Source: Ulva prolifera (Eukaryota; Chlorophyta; Ulvophyceae; Ulvales; Ulvaceae). From it: a stretch of 64,000 nucleotides of DNA. Of the stretch, positions 40,629 to 53,066 are shown piece by piece. Position 1 is the stretch's first letter. Each line of letters starts with the position of its first letter. Location of the stretch: contig CM041198.1 in assembly GCA_023078555.1 (NCBI GenBank), forward strand, positions 8,231,836 to 8,295,835, given 5' to 3'. A model generated the notes under the pieces. It saw only the letters and a list, made by a program, of their open reading frames with translations. It made no database searches and was not told the DNA's origin. A program made the translations under genes and the position numbers.

Positions 40629-42365
40629 CTCATAACACCTGTTATAAACGAGAACCTATTATGTGTGCATTAGGAGGTTAGTAGTGCCTATACCTGGAGA
40701 GCCGCCACGTCGTACGAAAGGTCACTACACAGATCAGGGAGTACACTGCACTGGATGCAAGACAGTGCAGGAACCTATGGAAGATGTAAGAGAAAGGTTA
40801 CTTCAGACTTGGACGCATACAACTATATGCAACCATTCGTGCATGTCTACCGTGGCCCAATGACAATGGCCCGGGGCGAGCCGCTCACGGAGCGCCCCAT
40901 GTATGCTCATGCATACTATCCTAACATAACACGGGTTGGGGCCTTGGCCACCATACCCATGCGCAGACTTGCGCGTCATGCATTGCATGTGTACCTAGAC
41001 ACTGATTTATGACAACACCATGTGAGCGTAACCCTCTGCAGCACCGCAAATGGTGCAGGGTTGCTTGTTCTTTGCTTGTGTGTCGCCCGATGACCACAGC
41101 TCTTGCAGGCTATGCATGCACCATGACTGGGGATCGAACACATCATGGCCCTCGTCTTCAATATCAAGAACGCGGCCCTCGGTAGCAAAGGCCAGGTGAC
41201 CAGCAACTGCGGTCACACTGCCCGCTTCCATGTGGGAGTAGTGTCTCGACAGGTGGTCGGCCACAACATTCTGATCTCCCGGCCGGTACTCAACTTCATA
41301 GTCGAATTCCTGTAGGCGCATCGCCCATCGCTCTAGCTTAGAATTTCCGAAGCGAGCCGTGGACAACCATTTCAAGGCCGCATGGTCAGTGCAAACACGA
41401 AATTTGTAGCCGTGTAAATACGGTCTGAAGTTTCTGGTGTCCCATACAAGGGCCAGGCACTCTCCTTCCGTGGGAGCATAATGGCTCTCAGCTTGGTTCA
41501 GACATCTGCTAGAGTACGCTATGACATACTCTTTCTCTGCAGAGTCCGGATCTGCAAGATCCTCTGGCCGGATCTGGCTCAAAACCGCACCAACAGCTAG
41601 TTTGGACCAGTCTGTGGTGAGAATGAACGGTCGTTCTGGGTCTGGCATGCGTAAGCACGCCGGAGACACGAGATCTGCTTTTAGCTTCGCAAAGGCGCGC
41701 TGGCATTCCTCAGACCAGATGAATTGCACGTTCTTTTTCAGCAGCGCCCTCAAAGGTGCTGACTTGTCCGCATACGCTTGTATGTGCTCGTGGAAATATC
41801 CAGTGGCACCCAAGAAGCTGCGAACGTCCGCAACATTTCGAGGCACCGGAAGCTTGTTCACCGCAGCCACTTCGTTAGGATCGGGCGCAATGCCGGCCTC
41901 ACTGACAATAGAGCCCAGTACTCTGCACTCTGCAGCTGCCCAGACGCATTTGGCATATTTAACCTTCAGACCTGACTTACGCAGGCGCTCAAAAACCCTG
42001 CCAAGAATGCTGAGGTGCTCTTGCCATGTCTTGGAAAAGATTGTAATGTCGTCTATGTAGACTGACACGCCTTTGATATCTTTTAGCACATGTGCCATGA
42101 GACGCTGGAAGGCAGCAGGCGAGTTGGAAAGGCCTATAGGAGCCTCGTTCAGACATACACTTCCCCATCGGGGCCCGTAAAGGCCGTTTTGTGGTGAACC
42201 TGTTCGACCACTGGAAGGGCCCAGAATCTCCAGGTCAAATCCAGAGCTGTGAAGTATTTACAGCCGGACATGGATTGAAGCAGGTCACGAATATGCGGGA
42301 GGGCATGGTAGTCGCGCTTCGACACAGCATTCAACCTGCGGAAGTCTACGCACATACGCAGCTCA

Positions 42366-45288
42366 CACTACCAGCACTGAGTTGTCCTTACCCCGGCCTT
42401 ATTGCGTCATTATACTGTCCTTATATAGGGCGTAGGGACAATATAAGGCGAGGATAAGGCCCGAATGAGGATTGGGGGCAGCCGCCTGTCCTTACTTAAT
42501 GACATCATAAGGACACTATAAGACACGAAGGATTCTTCCTTACAGTAAGGACATCCTAACCTAATACGTTCCCGAACGACAGGACACCGTTAGGACGAAC
42601 GGCGGGACACCATAGGGACTGTATTCTTTTGAGTAGGAGATATCTAGGACTGTGTAGTGACATGTGTAGTGACGGTGTATTGCTCTTGCTCTTGCTCACG
42701 GGGTGTATGGTGCATCACATACATGCCATGCTCGCATTATGTATTCACTGGTTGATTGGCTGGAGGGCTGGCAGTGGCCAGCAGGCTGCACAGGGCAAGC
42801 ATGTCATGCCCTTCAGCATGACCACACATGGCTATGCTGAAGTACATGACAAGCACTCTTCCCCTCTGTAGCACTGATCACTGCACCGCTGCTGCTCATA
42901 GAAGCAAGCTGTAACCTCGTTGTTCTGTATTCAGCCCACTCTGGTTATACTTGTGGCTGATGTTACAGGAACGTCGGTGCAGTGCAATTCAGAACATCTC
43001 ATCTGATCATGCTAAGTCATATCCACACAGTGTCAGCGCCAGATCTGCACCCATCCACATCAGTGACGCACATTAGATGCAAACATCTGATGCAGTTGAA
43101 AGAGAACCATTCCATTCACAGAAGTTTGACTACCTCAGGCAGCTGCGATGAAGTGAGTCTTTGCATCGCACAGCACCAATCCACACTACAACATCAACAA
43201 TACATGGCTACCCTGCTTCACAGCTTGGCCGTATGTACCTAGGTAGCTTCCGATACTTGTGAAACTTAGTGTGCGACCATGGTGGGTACGCTGCAACTGG
43301 TTGCTTGGTGTAATGAGTCTGCTCGTGCCTGGAGCGAGTGGGACACCATGGAAGCTACAGTGGAAGCTACAAATCCGACGGAAAGTCAAATTGAGTGCTT
43401 CATCTCGCCATGAATGTAGGCCGGCGTAGGCCGCAGACGTGCGTGATTACTGTTTCTGTGCTCTCACTAGTCACGGCAACACTGTTCAAATTGAGTGGCT
43501 GCCCTCGCTGAAACGGAAAAGAAACTTACATGTCACGAGGGAACTTTGATCGTTCTTCATGACCAGACCGATGTGATGTGTTGAGCGTGGACAAATGTGC
43601 ATATGTGCATCACCGTCGGGCGGACGTCTGTGCGCTGGCACATACGCCAATCAGCCGTACTAATGTTCTGCAAGATGATGTCATACCTTGATATACATAC
43701 GAAGTTGCACACTGTGGCTGTGGCATCGATGCAGCGTCTTTTTGGCTGCTGCTAACAATCGCGCCACGAACCGACTCGCGATTCAACGACCACAATCGCT
43801 CTACTTAAGTAAGTATGTACTGCTAGCCGGCTACATATGAGATGAAGCAAATCGCCAAGATACATGAGAAACCTTTCTGTGATCGCAGCCATTCGTGCCA
43901 CCTCGTTGTGCGCAGCCATCCCAGATAAATTCGCATGCAGGCGCTACACCTGAATCCTTCCATACATATTATGGACGTAAGACTTATTGTGTTTCGCATT
44001 CGTGCCGTTTATGTCATTTCCAGCGCCGTTCGAACTGATAGTTCATGCATCCGTGCGTGGATGCAGGAGCACTGAGCCACACCCGGAGTGCCTGTGCACC
44101 GCCAAAGCCCGCATCACTGACTTGCGGAGCAGCGTTCACTATTATCTGACACACGTGATGCAACATGTCTGTGCCTGGGGCGTAAGCTGTAGGTCTAGCA
44201 GTCTAGCGCCTTGCAGCCTAGGAGAAACGGCAGCACAATGGGCAGGCAAAGCAAGCGTCCGATCACGTTTCGCACAGTGTAGTACACGTCGACATCGATG
44301 CTTGTGTGATCTGTCCATGCTCTATGAACGAGGCTGTTGGAGTCCGAATGTGTGATCTGCTGCGCATTCGACGTCGGTCCGGCTGTATCGCATCAGCACA
44401 GGCGCAATTTGTTGATTGCAAGCTATCCGCCGGAACAAACTAGGAAGGTGATGAATTCGTATGATCCCATATCACCCTTTTTTCGACGCCGTGCTGCTAG
44501 CACTGGATTGTCACGCAAGTATTACCGCTCACAGGCATCACCCACCCCAGACCTATTGTCGCGGCTCCACACCATGAATGTGGATGCCGGAAAGTCGTAA
44601 AGTGACCTTCGGTTCGTGGACGACCACATCTGACTCCTGACATGCCTCGTGTACCCCCATTGCAGTCCGTACATTGGCATCACAAGATAACAGCACTGTA
44701 GTCACAACACACAATGATCATTATGATTCGCAATTTATGTATGTATGTCCAAGAAACACGGTTCCCTGCCAAACGGCCGCGTGTAGATTAATGGGACCGG
44801 CTAGCCAAGATGAAAGACGCAGTCACAGAGTCCGAGTAGCTGTGATTTATCTACATCAACGAAAGCATTTCGTAAGTGGGCTTGAGAAGCTTGAAATTAA
44901 ATGTGCCCGTGGCACATGTCATGCTCTCTCGTTTTGAACAGCAAAATGTGACAGCATTCATAAGAACCTTGCACAAATATGGTTGGGGTACCCTCTCCTC
45001 AACATCACTCACTCCAATACATATAATATCAGCCTAATGTTCATCTCTGCTGCCTATTCAGGGCTTGTCATTACCGTATCCTTACACACCAGCTCCTCCT
45101 GACCAAAGCCAAGCCCAAGACAATCCTTACAATAGGGACACAGTCAGGTGTCCTTATGACCGTTGTGCCGGCCTGGCCCCCCTCATAAGGACAGTGTTAA
45201 TCACAAGGTGGCTGTAAGGACAACATAGTGCTGCCTCACCGTAATGCTCGCATATGGAATGAATAAGGTCAACTCAGTGCTGGTAGTG
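42366..45288. mobile_element. CACTA-type DNA transposon, probably non-autonomous
   Basis: Both ends carry the inverted repeat CACTACCAGCACTGAGTTG followed by (T/A)CCTTA. The terminal CACTA gives the superfamily (CMC/EnSpm). Just inside both ends there are many short copies of TCCTTA/TAAGGA(C) in both directions over about 250 bp, like the sub-terminal repeats that bind CACTA transposases. The flanking triplets TCA and TCG could be a 3-bp target duplication with one change. The 2.9 kb interior holds only short frames and no recognised transposase. It lies inside the reverse transcriptase of the Gypsy fossil. Confidence 0.75.
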
Positions 45289-46254
45289 TCGTCCGGCTTA
45301 CGTGGCTTCGGCACAAATAGCACCGGAGAGAGAAAGTTGGTTGGACCGTCAGCTTTCTTAATCACTTCCTGCTGCAAGAGCAGAGACACTTGCGTTCTGA
45401 AAGCTTCCAATTCTGTGTATGAGAGCCTGTGTAAATGCGTGACTTACAACGCCTTGGACTTATATCGCATTGTGGACCTGTCCATCCAGGTATGAGGCTC
45501 GAGACGCAAGTCTCGAACCTCATATCCTGAAGAATGAGTATCGTGTAATGTACTGCGCGGCCATCTTGATCAACATAAGGGTGGTTGTCGTCGTTAATGA
45601 AGTGAACGACACACTCGCACTTTTCGTGCGCGACACGGAACAATCAGTACCATCAAGGATACACAGATTCCGCAGCGCAAATAACCTAAACCAAACATAT
45701 CTTTGCTTGATGTGCGCTGTGCGACGTTGTTGGCTGCGAAGACAGCACCGTGAATCTCAGTTGTGCCAGCCTGGACTTTGATGCTGGCAGCAATGGTGGC
45801 CTGCCCCGCTCGCGACAGATATATATAGAGCTTCAGCAGATCATTCATCGTTCTCACTGTTCCAGACAGGCATAGCCATTCGATCGTTTCCAAACACAAT
45901 TATCACCGAAGTGCAGTTGTGTTTTTGCGTCGTGGCACGAAAGCCGACTTGCTGGAACGGAGAGGCTTCCGATCGGACGTAATGCCAAAGGCGCGGTTGA
46001 TTACGAATTTGAAGTTGCTGTGTAAAAGGGCGACGGGATGCCGAGCAGTACAGTCGAGAAGCAGTCGCCCAGTACTACAGCGACACTAAATGACAACGCA
46101 AACTCGCCGTGAAAGCTATGCTTGACATGAAAATGACGAACTAAGAATGTCGCGTGTTTGTGCTGTTGTTCTGATGCTTGTGCTTGGAGTTTTATCGAGA
46201 CTGCGTGCCAGCGAGGGTGGCGTGGTGTACAACCGTCAGGGAAAATAACATGGG

Positions 46255-46279
46255 GGCCCTCGGTAGCAAAGGCCAGGTG
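46255..46279 (+). repeat. 25-bp match to the Gypsy element
   Basis: The 25 bp GGCCCTCGGTAGCAAAGGCC and following match 41174-41198 in the Gypsy fossil. They end exactly where an inverted Copia LTR piece begins. This may be the remnant of another Gypsy copy that was the target of an older Copia insertion. Confidence 0.6.
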
Positions 46280-46481
46280 TGTCAGAAATGCTATAAGCTG
46301 TCAGGTGAGACGCGCAGTCTCAGTTCAAATCAGGTCAGGAGGCCAGTGTTCCATACCTGATGCGCACAGAGGTAGAACCGAGGAACACTGTAAGAGGAGA
46401 TGCTAATACCGTGAAACAGTAAGAAGAATGGTTACAGATCCCAGTGTGCACATGCTTATATGCACACTGAACACTCAAGGT
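46280..46481 (-). repeat. Old partial Copia LTR in inverted orientation
   Basis: The reverse complement matches the last 210 or so bp of the LTR at 46482-46835, including the TATAAGCATGTGCACACTGA block and the TGT/ACA end, with many differences. It is older than the intact element that abuts it. Confidence 0.8.
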
Positions 46482-46835
46482 TGTCACAATGCATAAGCCT
46501 GCGGGCAGCAGTGTGGTGACAGGTGCACCCATGCACGAACGATCCGCGGATCCAGTGTAGGGGTAAGCCGCCAGCTAGGATCGTCTCGATGTAGTGAGAG
46601 AGATCGTGCGAGGGTTTCCCGCCGTAACCTTGAGTGTTGAGTGTTCAGTGTGCATATAAGCATGTGCACACTGAGATCTGTAACCATTTCTCTCTACTGT
46701 TTCCCGGTACTAGCACTTCCCTTCAACATCTCTCGGTTCTACCTCTGTGCGCAGCAGGTATGAGATGTTGGCTGTCCTGACCTGACCTGAATGAGGACTG
46801 CGCGTCCGCCCTGCACAAAGATAGCTTTTCCGACA
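46482..46835 (+). repeat. Copia 5' LTR
   Basis: 354 bp, TGT...ACA ends. It includes a TATA-like stretch (CATATAAGCATG) in its second half that could serve as promoter. It differs from the 3' LTR at only a few sites by eye. Confidence 0.93.
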
Positions 46836-46850
46836 TGGTATCGGTGATGT
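46836..46850 (+). promoter_or_regulatory. Copia primer-binding site
   Basis: TGGTATCGGTGATG directly follows the 5' LTR. TGGTATC is the usual complement of the initiator methionine tRNA 3' end in Copia elements. Confidence 0.75.
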
Positions 46851-49800
46851 TAGCGTTATGTCTGTTTATGGTCTTGTTCAGGAAGCCGTCGGCCAATGTC
46901 TGTGCGCAGACACGGCGGGCATTCCACTGTTCTGCCGGCGCTCAGACTGCGGTCAAAAGCGCAGGCATCATTTAGCTCTCTCGTAGCATATTGTTGTTAG
47001 ATACAATTCGAGAAGCTTGTTTTAATGATCAGCGCTGAGAAAAGCGAACGCGTTCGCTTGTTCTCTCAACCTGTTTGCTCGCGAGCAATCCCACTGGTTA
47101 GTTGCTGCGCGCGACAAACAACCATCTGTCCCGATGCAGGATGTCTCTTTCGAACGCCAACTCCAACGCCAACTCTCCTCGCGAGGAGAGGCGTGACGAT
47201 GCTGACCAGCAGCCTCTCGTCGACAGGGACGCTGACCAGCAGCTCCCTGACGGAGAACAGCCTGCGGGTATGTTGCTCCGGGGCGGCCGAATTGTCCGGC
47301 CACGACCCTCTTCCCACACTGGGCAGAGCAGTCAGCAGGTGCCTTTTTCCTCTCATGTTGTGAACGATCCTGGTCACACTGAGTCACTCATATCACTCGA
47401 GACGTTAACCGAGGCGCTGCGCGCATCTCGGGGGCGTAGCGAACCTGATTTGACTAAAGGGAAATTGCCTGATTGGAATTACAAGACTGAAAGTTTCGTT
47501 GCGTACGAACAGAAAGTCTTTTTGTGGTTAGGTCAGTTCGAGTTAGACCATTTGTTGCAGCACGCACCGTCTGCGGACGAACAGCGTGTTCACGCTAGGG
47601 CGAGGACACAGGTCCTAATGTCTTTGCCTGACGCGGATAGGACGACTGTCTATCGCATGTCACATTTGTGTGAAGCATGGTCTTACTTGACTGCCAAGTA
47701 CAGACCTAGCACTGAAGCCGAGATCCACAGACTGTGGAGTCGGTTTAATTCTTTGTCACAACACAATAAAGATGTCGCGACATATTGTGGTGAGGTGATG
47801 AGTGTTTACACTCAACTGGAGGCACTAGGTGCCGATGTGGGCCAGCGATGGCTTCGATTGAAACTGTTAGAGGTGGGGGAGGAGTTCAACGCTGTGCGCG
47901 GCGAAGTTCAACACTCCTCCCCTCATGTTATAATAGCCCGTTTGACTGAGCATGCTGATTTGCTCAAACAACAGCGGTCGCTGCAGGCTAGGTCTGGTAC
48001 GCCCGCGGGCAAACCAAACCATGGCTGGCGCAAGCAGCACCGTGGTGACGGCCCTGTGGTCGCTGCTCTCGCAGCTGGCCAGGCTCCTCGCGAGGAGACC
48101 AGGACCTGTTTCTTCTGCAAGAAGAAGGGACATTTGCGTGCGAACTGCCCCCAACGCAAACAGGCTGCGGCCAGAGATGTTTGCACTATTGAAATGCCTG
48201 CCAAGTACCCACAGCCGGACGCGTCCATGCCGTGGAACATCATTGTTGATAGTGGGTCGGACATGCATATAGTAGGAAATCGGGAAATGTTCACTGAGTA
48301 CGGCCCGTGTCAGAAAGTTGCCAATCTCGCGGGACCAGGGCAGCTTTCTATCATGGGTAGGGGAACCATTCAGGTGAACCTAGGTGCTTATGTGGACAAG
48401 CATGGGAACACGCATCCACTGGATGTGGAAATCCCTGGTGTTTACTATGCCCCTGAATGTCCGTACAACCTGCTCAGCACGATGGGTCTTAGATCAGAGC
48501 AGATGTTCCTAGACACGCGTAGAAATGTGTTGTATGTCCCTGGTCTGGGCGATATGGCTACCGGCGTAGAAGATGACGTCAAGTATCAGGAATTAGATGT
48601 AGACGGTCATCCTGTTTTTGCTTTTAAAATGGCGGTGGATACGAAACCCATTCTCGTCGGTGCGCCTGTCAATAGGGGGGTAGTCTGGTCTAACCATAGC
48701 AGTCCGACCTCAGTTATTGAGGATCAACAGCAGTGGCATCATGTGGCGGTTGCGGCCGTTGACCTGAAGCGACCCAATGCTGGGGGAGCCGAGGTCCCAC
48801 ATGATGCATACTTGCTGGAACCTGCTTTTCTAGCACACTTGTCTTTTCATCAGTCTAATTGGGTTCTGAAACGTATGCAATCTAACAGTGAATTTTATGG
48901 TCATTTGAATTTGGATGTCGATTCCGAGCCATTGGGGAATCGGTGTCACGGCTGCAGAATTGGCAAGGTGCCTGCGGGTAACTTCTCTGCCAATGATCGT
49001 GAGCTCATGGGTCAGGCCAAGTGGCCTGGTGAGCAACTGCATGCCGATTTAGCTGGTCCTGTCTCTCCGGTAGGAATTGGTGGTGTGAAATATGTTTTGT
49101 TTGTGATGTGTGCCTTTACCCGTTATACTTTCGTGGTAGGTCTGCGCAAAAAGAGTGAGGCTGCGGCCATGATCTCTTATATTATCGAACGCATTCGGGT
49201 GAATGTGGTGAAGCCAGGTGAACCGGGTGTGCGCATCCTACACACCGACAAAGGGGGAGAGTTTATGGTCGCGGCCTTAAAGCTCTACCTCCAGCGTCGT
49301 GGCATCACTCACCGCTTGACCCCCACAGCCGCTCATCGCTGTAATGGCATGATCGAGAGGAGGATCGGAGTGGCCTTTGAGTCACTCCGTGCTGTGCTGC
49401 TCGCGAGCGGCCTCCCTCTGTTCCTGTGGATAGAATGCCTCGCCAGCGTTGTCCATGGTCACAATCTCACGCCATCGTCGGCATTGTACCATGACAAACT
49501 GGCGAGCATCCTCAAGGGCCTGAAAGCTCAGCATGCTGTCAATGCGTCTGCGGACGTTGACGAAGCTGAACGGAGCCTGGGGAAGGGTAAGCGCATGAAA
49601 AAGGCCGAGCGCGATAAGTTGAGGGATGAGGAGAAACGCAAGTACAAGTTGCTTGCGACGACAGAATTAGATGAGTTTTTAGTGCGGTCTTGTGATAAGG
49701 ATATCATTCCTTATATGGCCTTTTTCCGTGACACCTCCGTTGAGGTGTTCCAAGATCTGCTGCGGCAGCAGCGTCCATGGGGGTTGAAGTGTATGCATAC

Positions 49801-52712
49801 CCTAGGGATGACAAGCTGCGGAAGTTGTCCCCGCGGGGTGTGCCTGCATACTGGGTCGGGGCTGGGTTAGGCCCCAGCATGCAGCGTGTGTACGCCCAGG
49901 ACGTTCCTGGGGGTAGGGTTTTTGTTGTGCGTCAGGTGATGTGCACTGCGGATCAGATGATCCGGCACGTACGCAAGTACGATGCGTCCGCCGTTGTGGA
50001 CAAGAGGGAACCTAAGGAGTTTGCGAACTCCTACACGGTTGCTTTCGAGGGGGACGATGAGGGTGAGCGTGTTACTGACGCTGATGTGCCTCCATTCGCG
50101 GCAGAGCACACCTATGACGGGGGAGTGTTGCGCCGTCTGCGTGACCAGCTTCACACCCCCCCGGGTCATGGTAGGGTTCCTGTCATGGAAATGACTTTCC
50201 GGCAGGATAACCCTGAGCCTAGTGAGGCTGTGTATTCTCCACGATTTGGAGCTGGCTCCTCTGCGGAGATTATCCGGCGTGACCCTGCTAGGGCAACACC
50301 GGAAATAGCCAGAGCAGCTTTGCATCGCACGCGTGCAATGTCCAGAGCTGCTGCTCACCCTGCCGTCCCTGCTCCCCCTCGTGTTCACGGCGAAGTGTAT
50401 CATCCTGTTGCCACGCCCTCTCGCACTGCGCGGTATGTTGTCACGCGCAATGCTGTGTTGCACGACCCTGGTGTAGAAGTTGCGTTCCCCGTCCAAATGT
50501 CTGTCAGTGCGTCTGACGAGGACATGGATGAGGATGACGACGGTCCCGGCATCTATGATGACGATGACGAACAGCGCATGGACTACACCGTCTCAGATGA
50601 TGAAAGAGCTGCGGCTCATCAGAATCTGGAGGCTCAGCGGGTCCGTTCTGGGAGTAATTCGGCAGCGGCCTCAGCGTCTGGCGCGGGGGCAGTTGCTCAG
50701 CCCTTGCGAGGAGCTGAGGCGCCGAGGCCCTTCTGGGAGGATGAGCCAGATGAGGTGGAGACCGGATCCGAATTAGGGGGAGAGGATCCGGACCCCTCAG
50801 CCGCAGTTGGGGTTGATTTGCCTGACGAGGTGAGGGCCATTCCAGCCGCCTTGCCTCGCATTAAGATCAATCCTCTTGTACGCAGACGCCTTGTTCCATT
50901 GGCTGCGGATGTAGCAGCTGTACAAATGCATGAGCCTGCGGGCTCTGACATTGCTAGTAGTGAAACAGTTGTAGCTGCTATTGATGTTTCAGCTTGCGAT
51001 CAGGACACATCAGCCGCGGCTGACTGTGGAGTGTCCTGTGCAGGCCTGAAGCCTCAGCATGTGGAGTCTGGTGAGCAGCAGAGTGTTCAGCGTCGTGGGT
51101 CGCGCCGAGCAGCTGCCGCCAGGAAGCAGAAGGCCTCCTCCGACCCTGATATGCCTTCTATGAAGGAAGGACTTGCGGGTCCGGACAGGGATGCATGGCT
51201 GCGTGCCATGCAGGAGGAGGTAGATGCACTGGGTGAGCACGGAACCTTCGGGTTGTGCTATCTGCCTGCGGGCAAACGGGCTATCTCGGGCAAGTGGGTG
51301 CTCAAGATCAAGCGTGGGCCTGCGGGGGAGATTCAGCGCTACAAGGCACGCTACGTAGCGCGGGGTTTTTCTCAGGTAGAGGGTGTAGACTTTTTTGAGA
51401 CTTGGTCACCTGTTGGGAGCTATGCGACACTTCGTGTGTTGCTGTCAGTTGCTGCTCAGGCAGATTTAGAAATTAGACACATAGATATACAGTGTGCTTT
51501 TCTGAATGGTGAGCTGGAGGAGGAAGTGTTCGTTGAACAGCCCCCGTACTTCACTGACGGGACAGCACGTGTATGGAGATTGCATAAAACCCTGTATGGC
51601 CTGAAGCAAGCTGCTCGCGAGTGGCATAAAGCTTTAGTAAAGGTCTTAGCAGAGATGGGATTTGTGTGCGCACAAAGTGATCCCGGACTGTATGTTAGAA
51701 CATCTGGTCTTTGTTTTATTTTTCTGTGGGTCGACGACTTGTTCATATTTAGCGGCACTGCGGGGCTGCAAGAACTTGTCGACATAATCCTCACGAAATT
51801 CGAAGGCAGAGACCTGGGTGAACTAGCCTGGGCACTTGGCACTGAGATCATGCGTGATCGCAAGGCCAAGACAATCACCATGACACAGCGAAACAAAATC
51901 CATAGCCTGCTTGAAAAGTATAGTATGTCTGATTGTCGAAAGTCTCCCACTCCGTTAGTGCCGCGGCAACAACTGAGGAGTGTGAAAGAGCACCCGGACC
52001 TGGAAAAAGCCAGTGCTGCTGAGCATTCCAGGTTCATGAGTGCTGTAGGAAGCATCCAGTACATTGCAGGAGTGACACGACCTGACCTCAGCTATGTGGC
52101 ACATGCCCTGGCCCGGCACATGTCCAGTAGTCTGAAGGAACATTGGTTGGCTGTGCAACATGTTCTGAGATACCTGCAGTCCACAAAGAACTTAGGAATA
52201 AAATTTGTAGGCTCTGAGGGACACGGGTGTTTGATAGAGGCTTATTCAGATGCAGATTTTGCGAACTCTGCTGATCTGAAAAGCGTGTCTGGTATGGTTA
52301 TTCGGGTGTATGGGAACTGTGTTCTCTGGCGTTCGAAGAAGCAGAGTATAGTGGCTGGGGATACAACAGAGGCTGAACTCATCGCGATGAGTGCAACAGC
52401 CAACGAGTTAATGTGGGTGAAGCAGTTGCTTCTCGACCTAAAACTCGTCCCGTATAAGCCAACTCTGTGGGGTGACAATAAGAGTGCCAATATCTTGGCA
52501 GTGAATGCTGTGTCCACTGACAGATCCAAGCACATTCGTGTGCGGCACTTGCGAGTGCGGGAATATGTCCAGATGGATGAACTTAAGGTAGCATGGGTGA
52601 GCACTGTTGATCAGTTAGCGGATGTGTTTACCAAAGTGCTGCCCGGACCTGCTTTGTTAGAAGTTCGTAATAAACTCCAGCTAGTGGAGACGTAGCAGGG
52701 TTTATGGGGGAG

Positions 52713-53066
52713 TGTCACAATGCATAAGCCTGCGGGCAGCAGTGTGGTGACAGGTGCACCCATGCACGAACGATCCGCGGATCCAGTGTAGGGGTAAGCC
52801 GCCAGCTAGGATCGTCTCGATGTAGTGAGAGAGATCGTGCGAGGGTTTCCCGCCGTAACCTTGAGTGTTGAGTGTTCAGTGTGCATATAAGCATGTGCAC
52901 ACTGAGATCTGTAACCATTTCTCTCTACTGTTTCCCGGTACTAGCACTTCCCTTCAACATCTCTCGGTTCTACCTCTGTGCGCAGCAGGTATGAGATGTT
53001 GGCTGTCCTGACCTGACCTGAATGAGGACTGCGCGTCCGCCCTGCACAAAGATAGCTTTTCTGACA
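52713..53066 (+). repeat. Copia 3' LTR
   Basis: The same length as the 5' LTR and nearly the same sequence, preceded by the purine-rich tract GTTTATGGGGGAG. Its right end abuts the left arm of the inverted-repeat unit at 53067. Confidence 0.93.

Larger units (their letters stand above)
38251..46254 (-). mobile_element. Ty3/Gypsy LTR retrotransposon fossil, interrupted by a CACTA element
   Basis: An old, broken Gypsy element on the minus strand. Its parts, in element order, are a possible gag/protease region (about 45900-45410, weak), reverse transcriptase (on both sides of the inserted CACTA element at 42366-45288), RNase H (to about 41050), a PHD-like zinc finger (40520-40628), an integrase region with zinc-binding and catalytic parts (about 40150-39190), and a 3' LTR (38252 to about 38901). 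The 5' LTR was not found. It carries several breaks besides the insertion. The right edge near 46254 is uncertain. Age is moderate to old, judging from decay. Confidence 0.75.
46482..53066 (+). mobile_element. Ty1/Copia LTR retrotransposon, young and nearly whole
   Basis: Two 354-bp LTRs (46482-46835 and 52713-53066) start TGTCACAATG and end in GACA; they look nearly identical, so insertion is recent. A primer-binding site follows the left LTR and a purine-rich tract precedes the right one. Coding sequence covers about 47102-52695 in the order gag (with a CCHC knuckle, CFFCKKKGHLRANC), protease (IVDSGSDMHIV), integrase (HADLAG, HTDKGGEF, NGMIERR), reverse transcriptase (KARYVARGFSQVEGVDF, LWVDDLFIF) and RNase H (YSDADFA, SIVAGDTTEAEL). 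This is the Copia order, with integrase before RT. It looks almost whole, with about one interruption at most. The flanks do not show a matching 5-bp target duplication. Confidence 0.92.
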
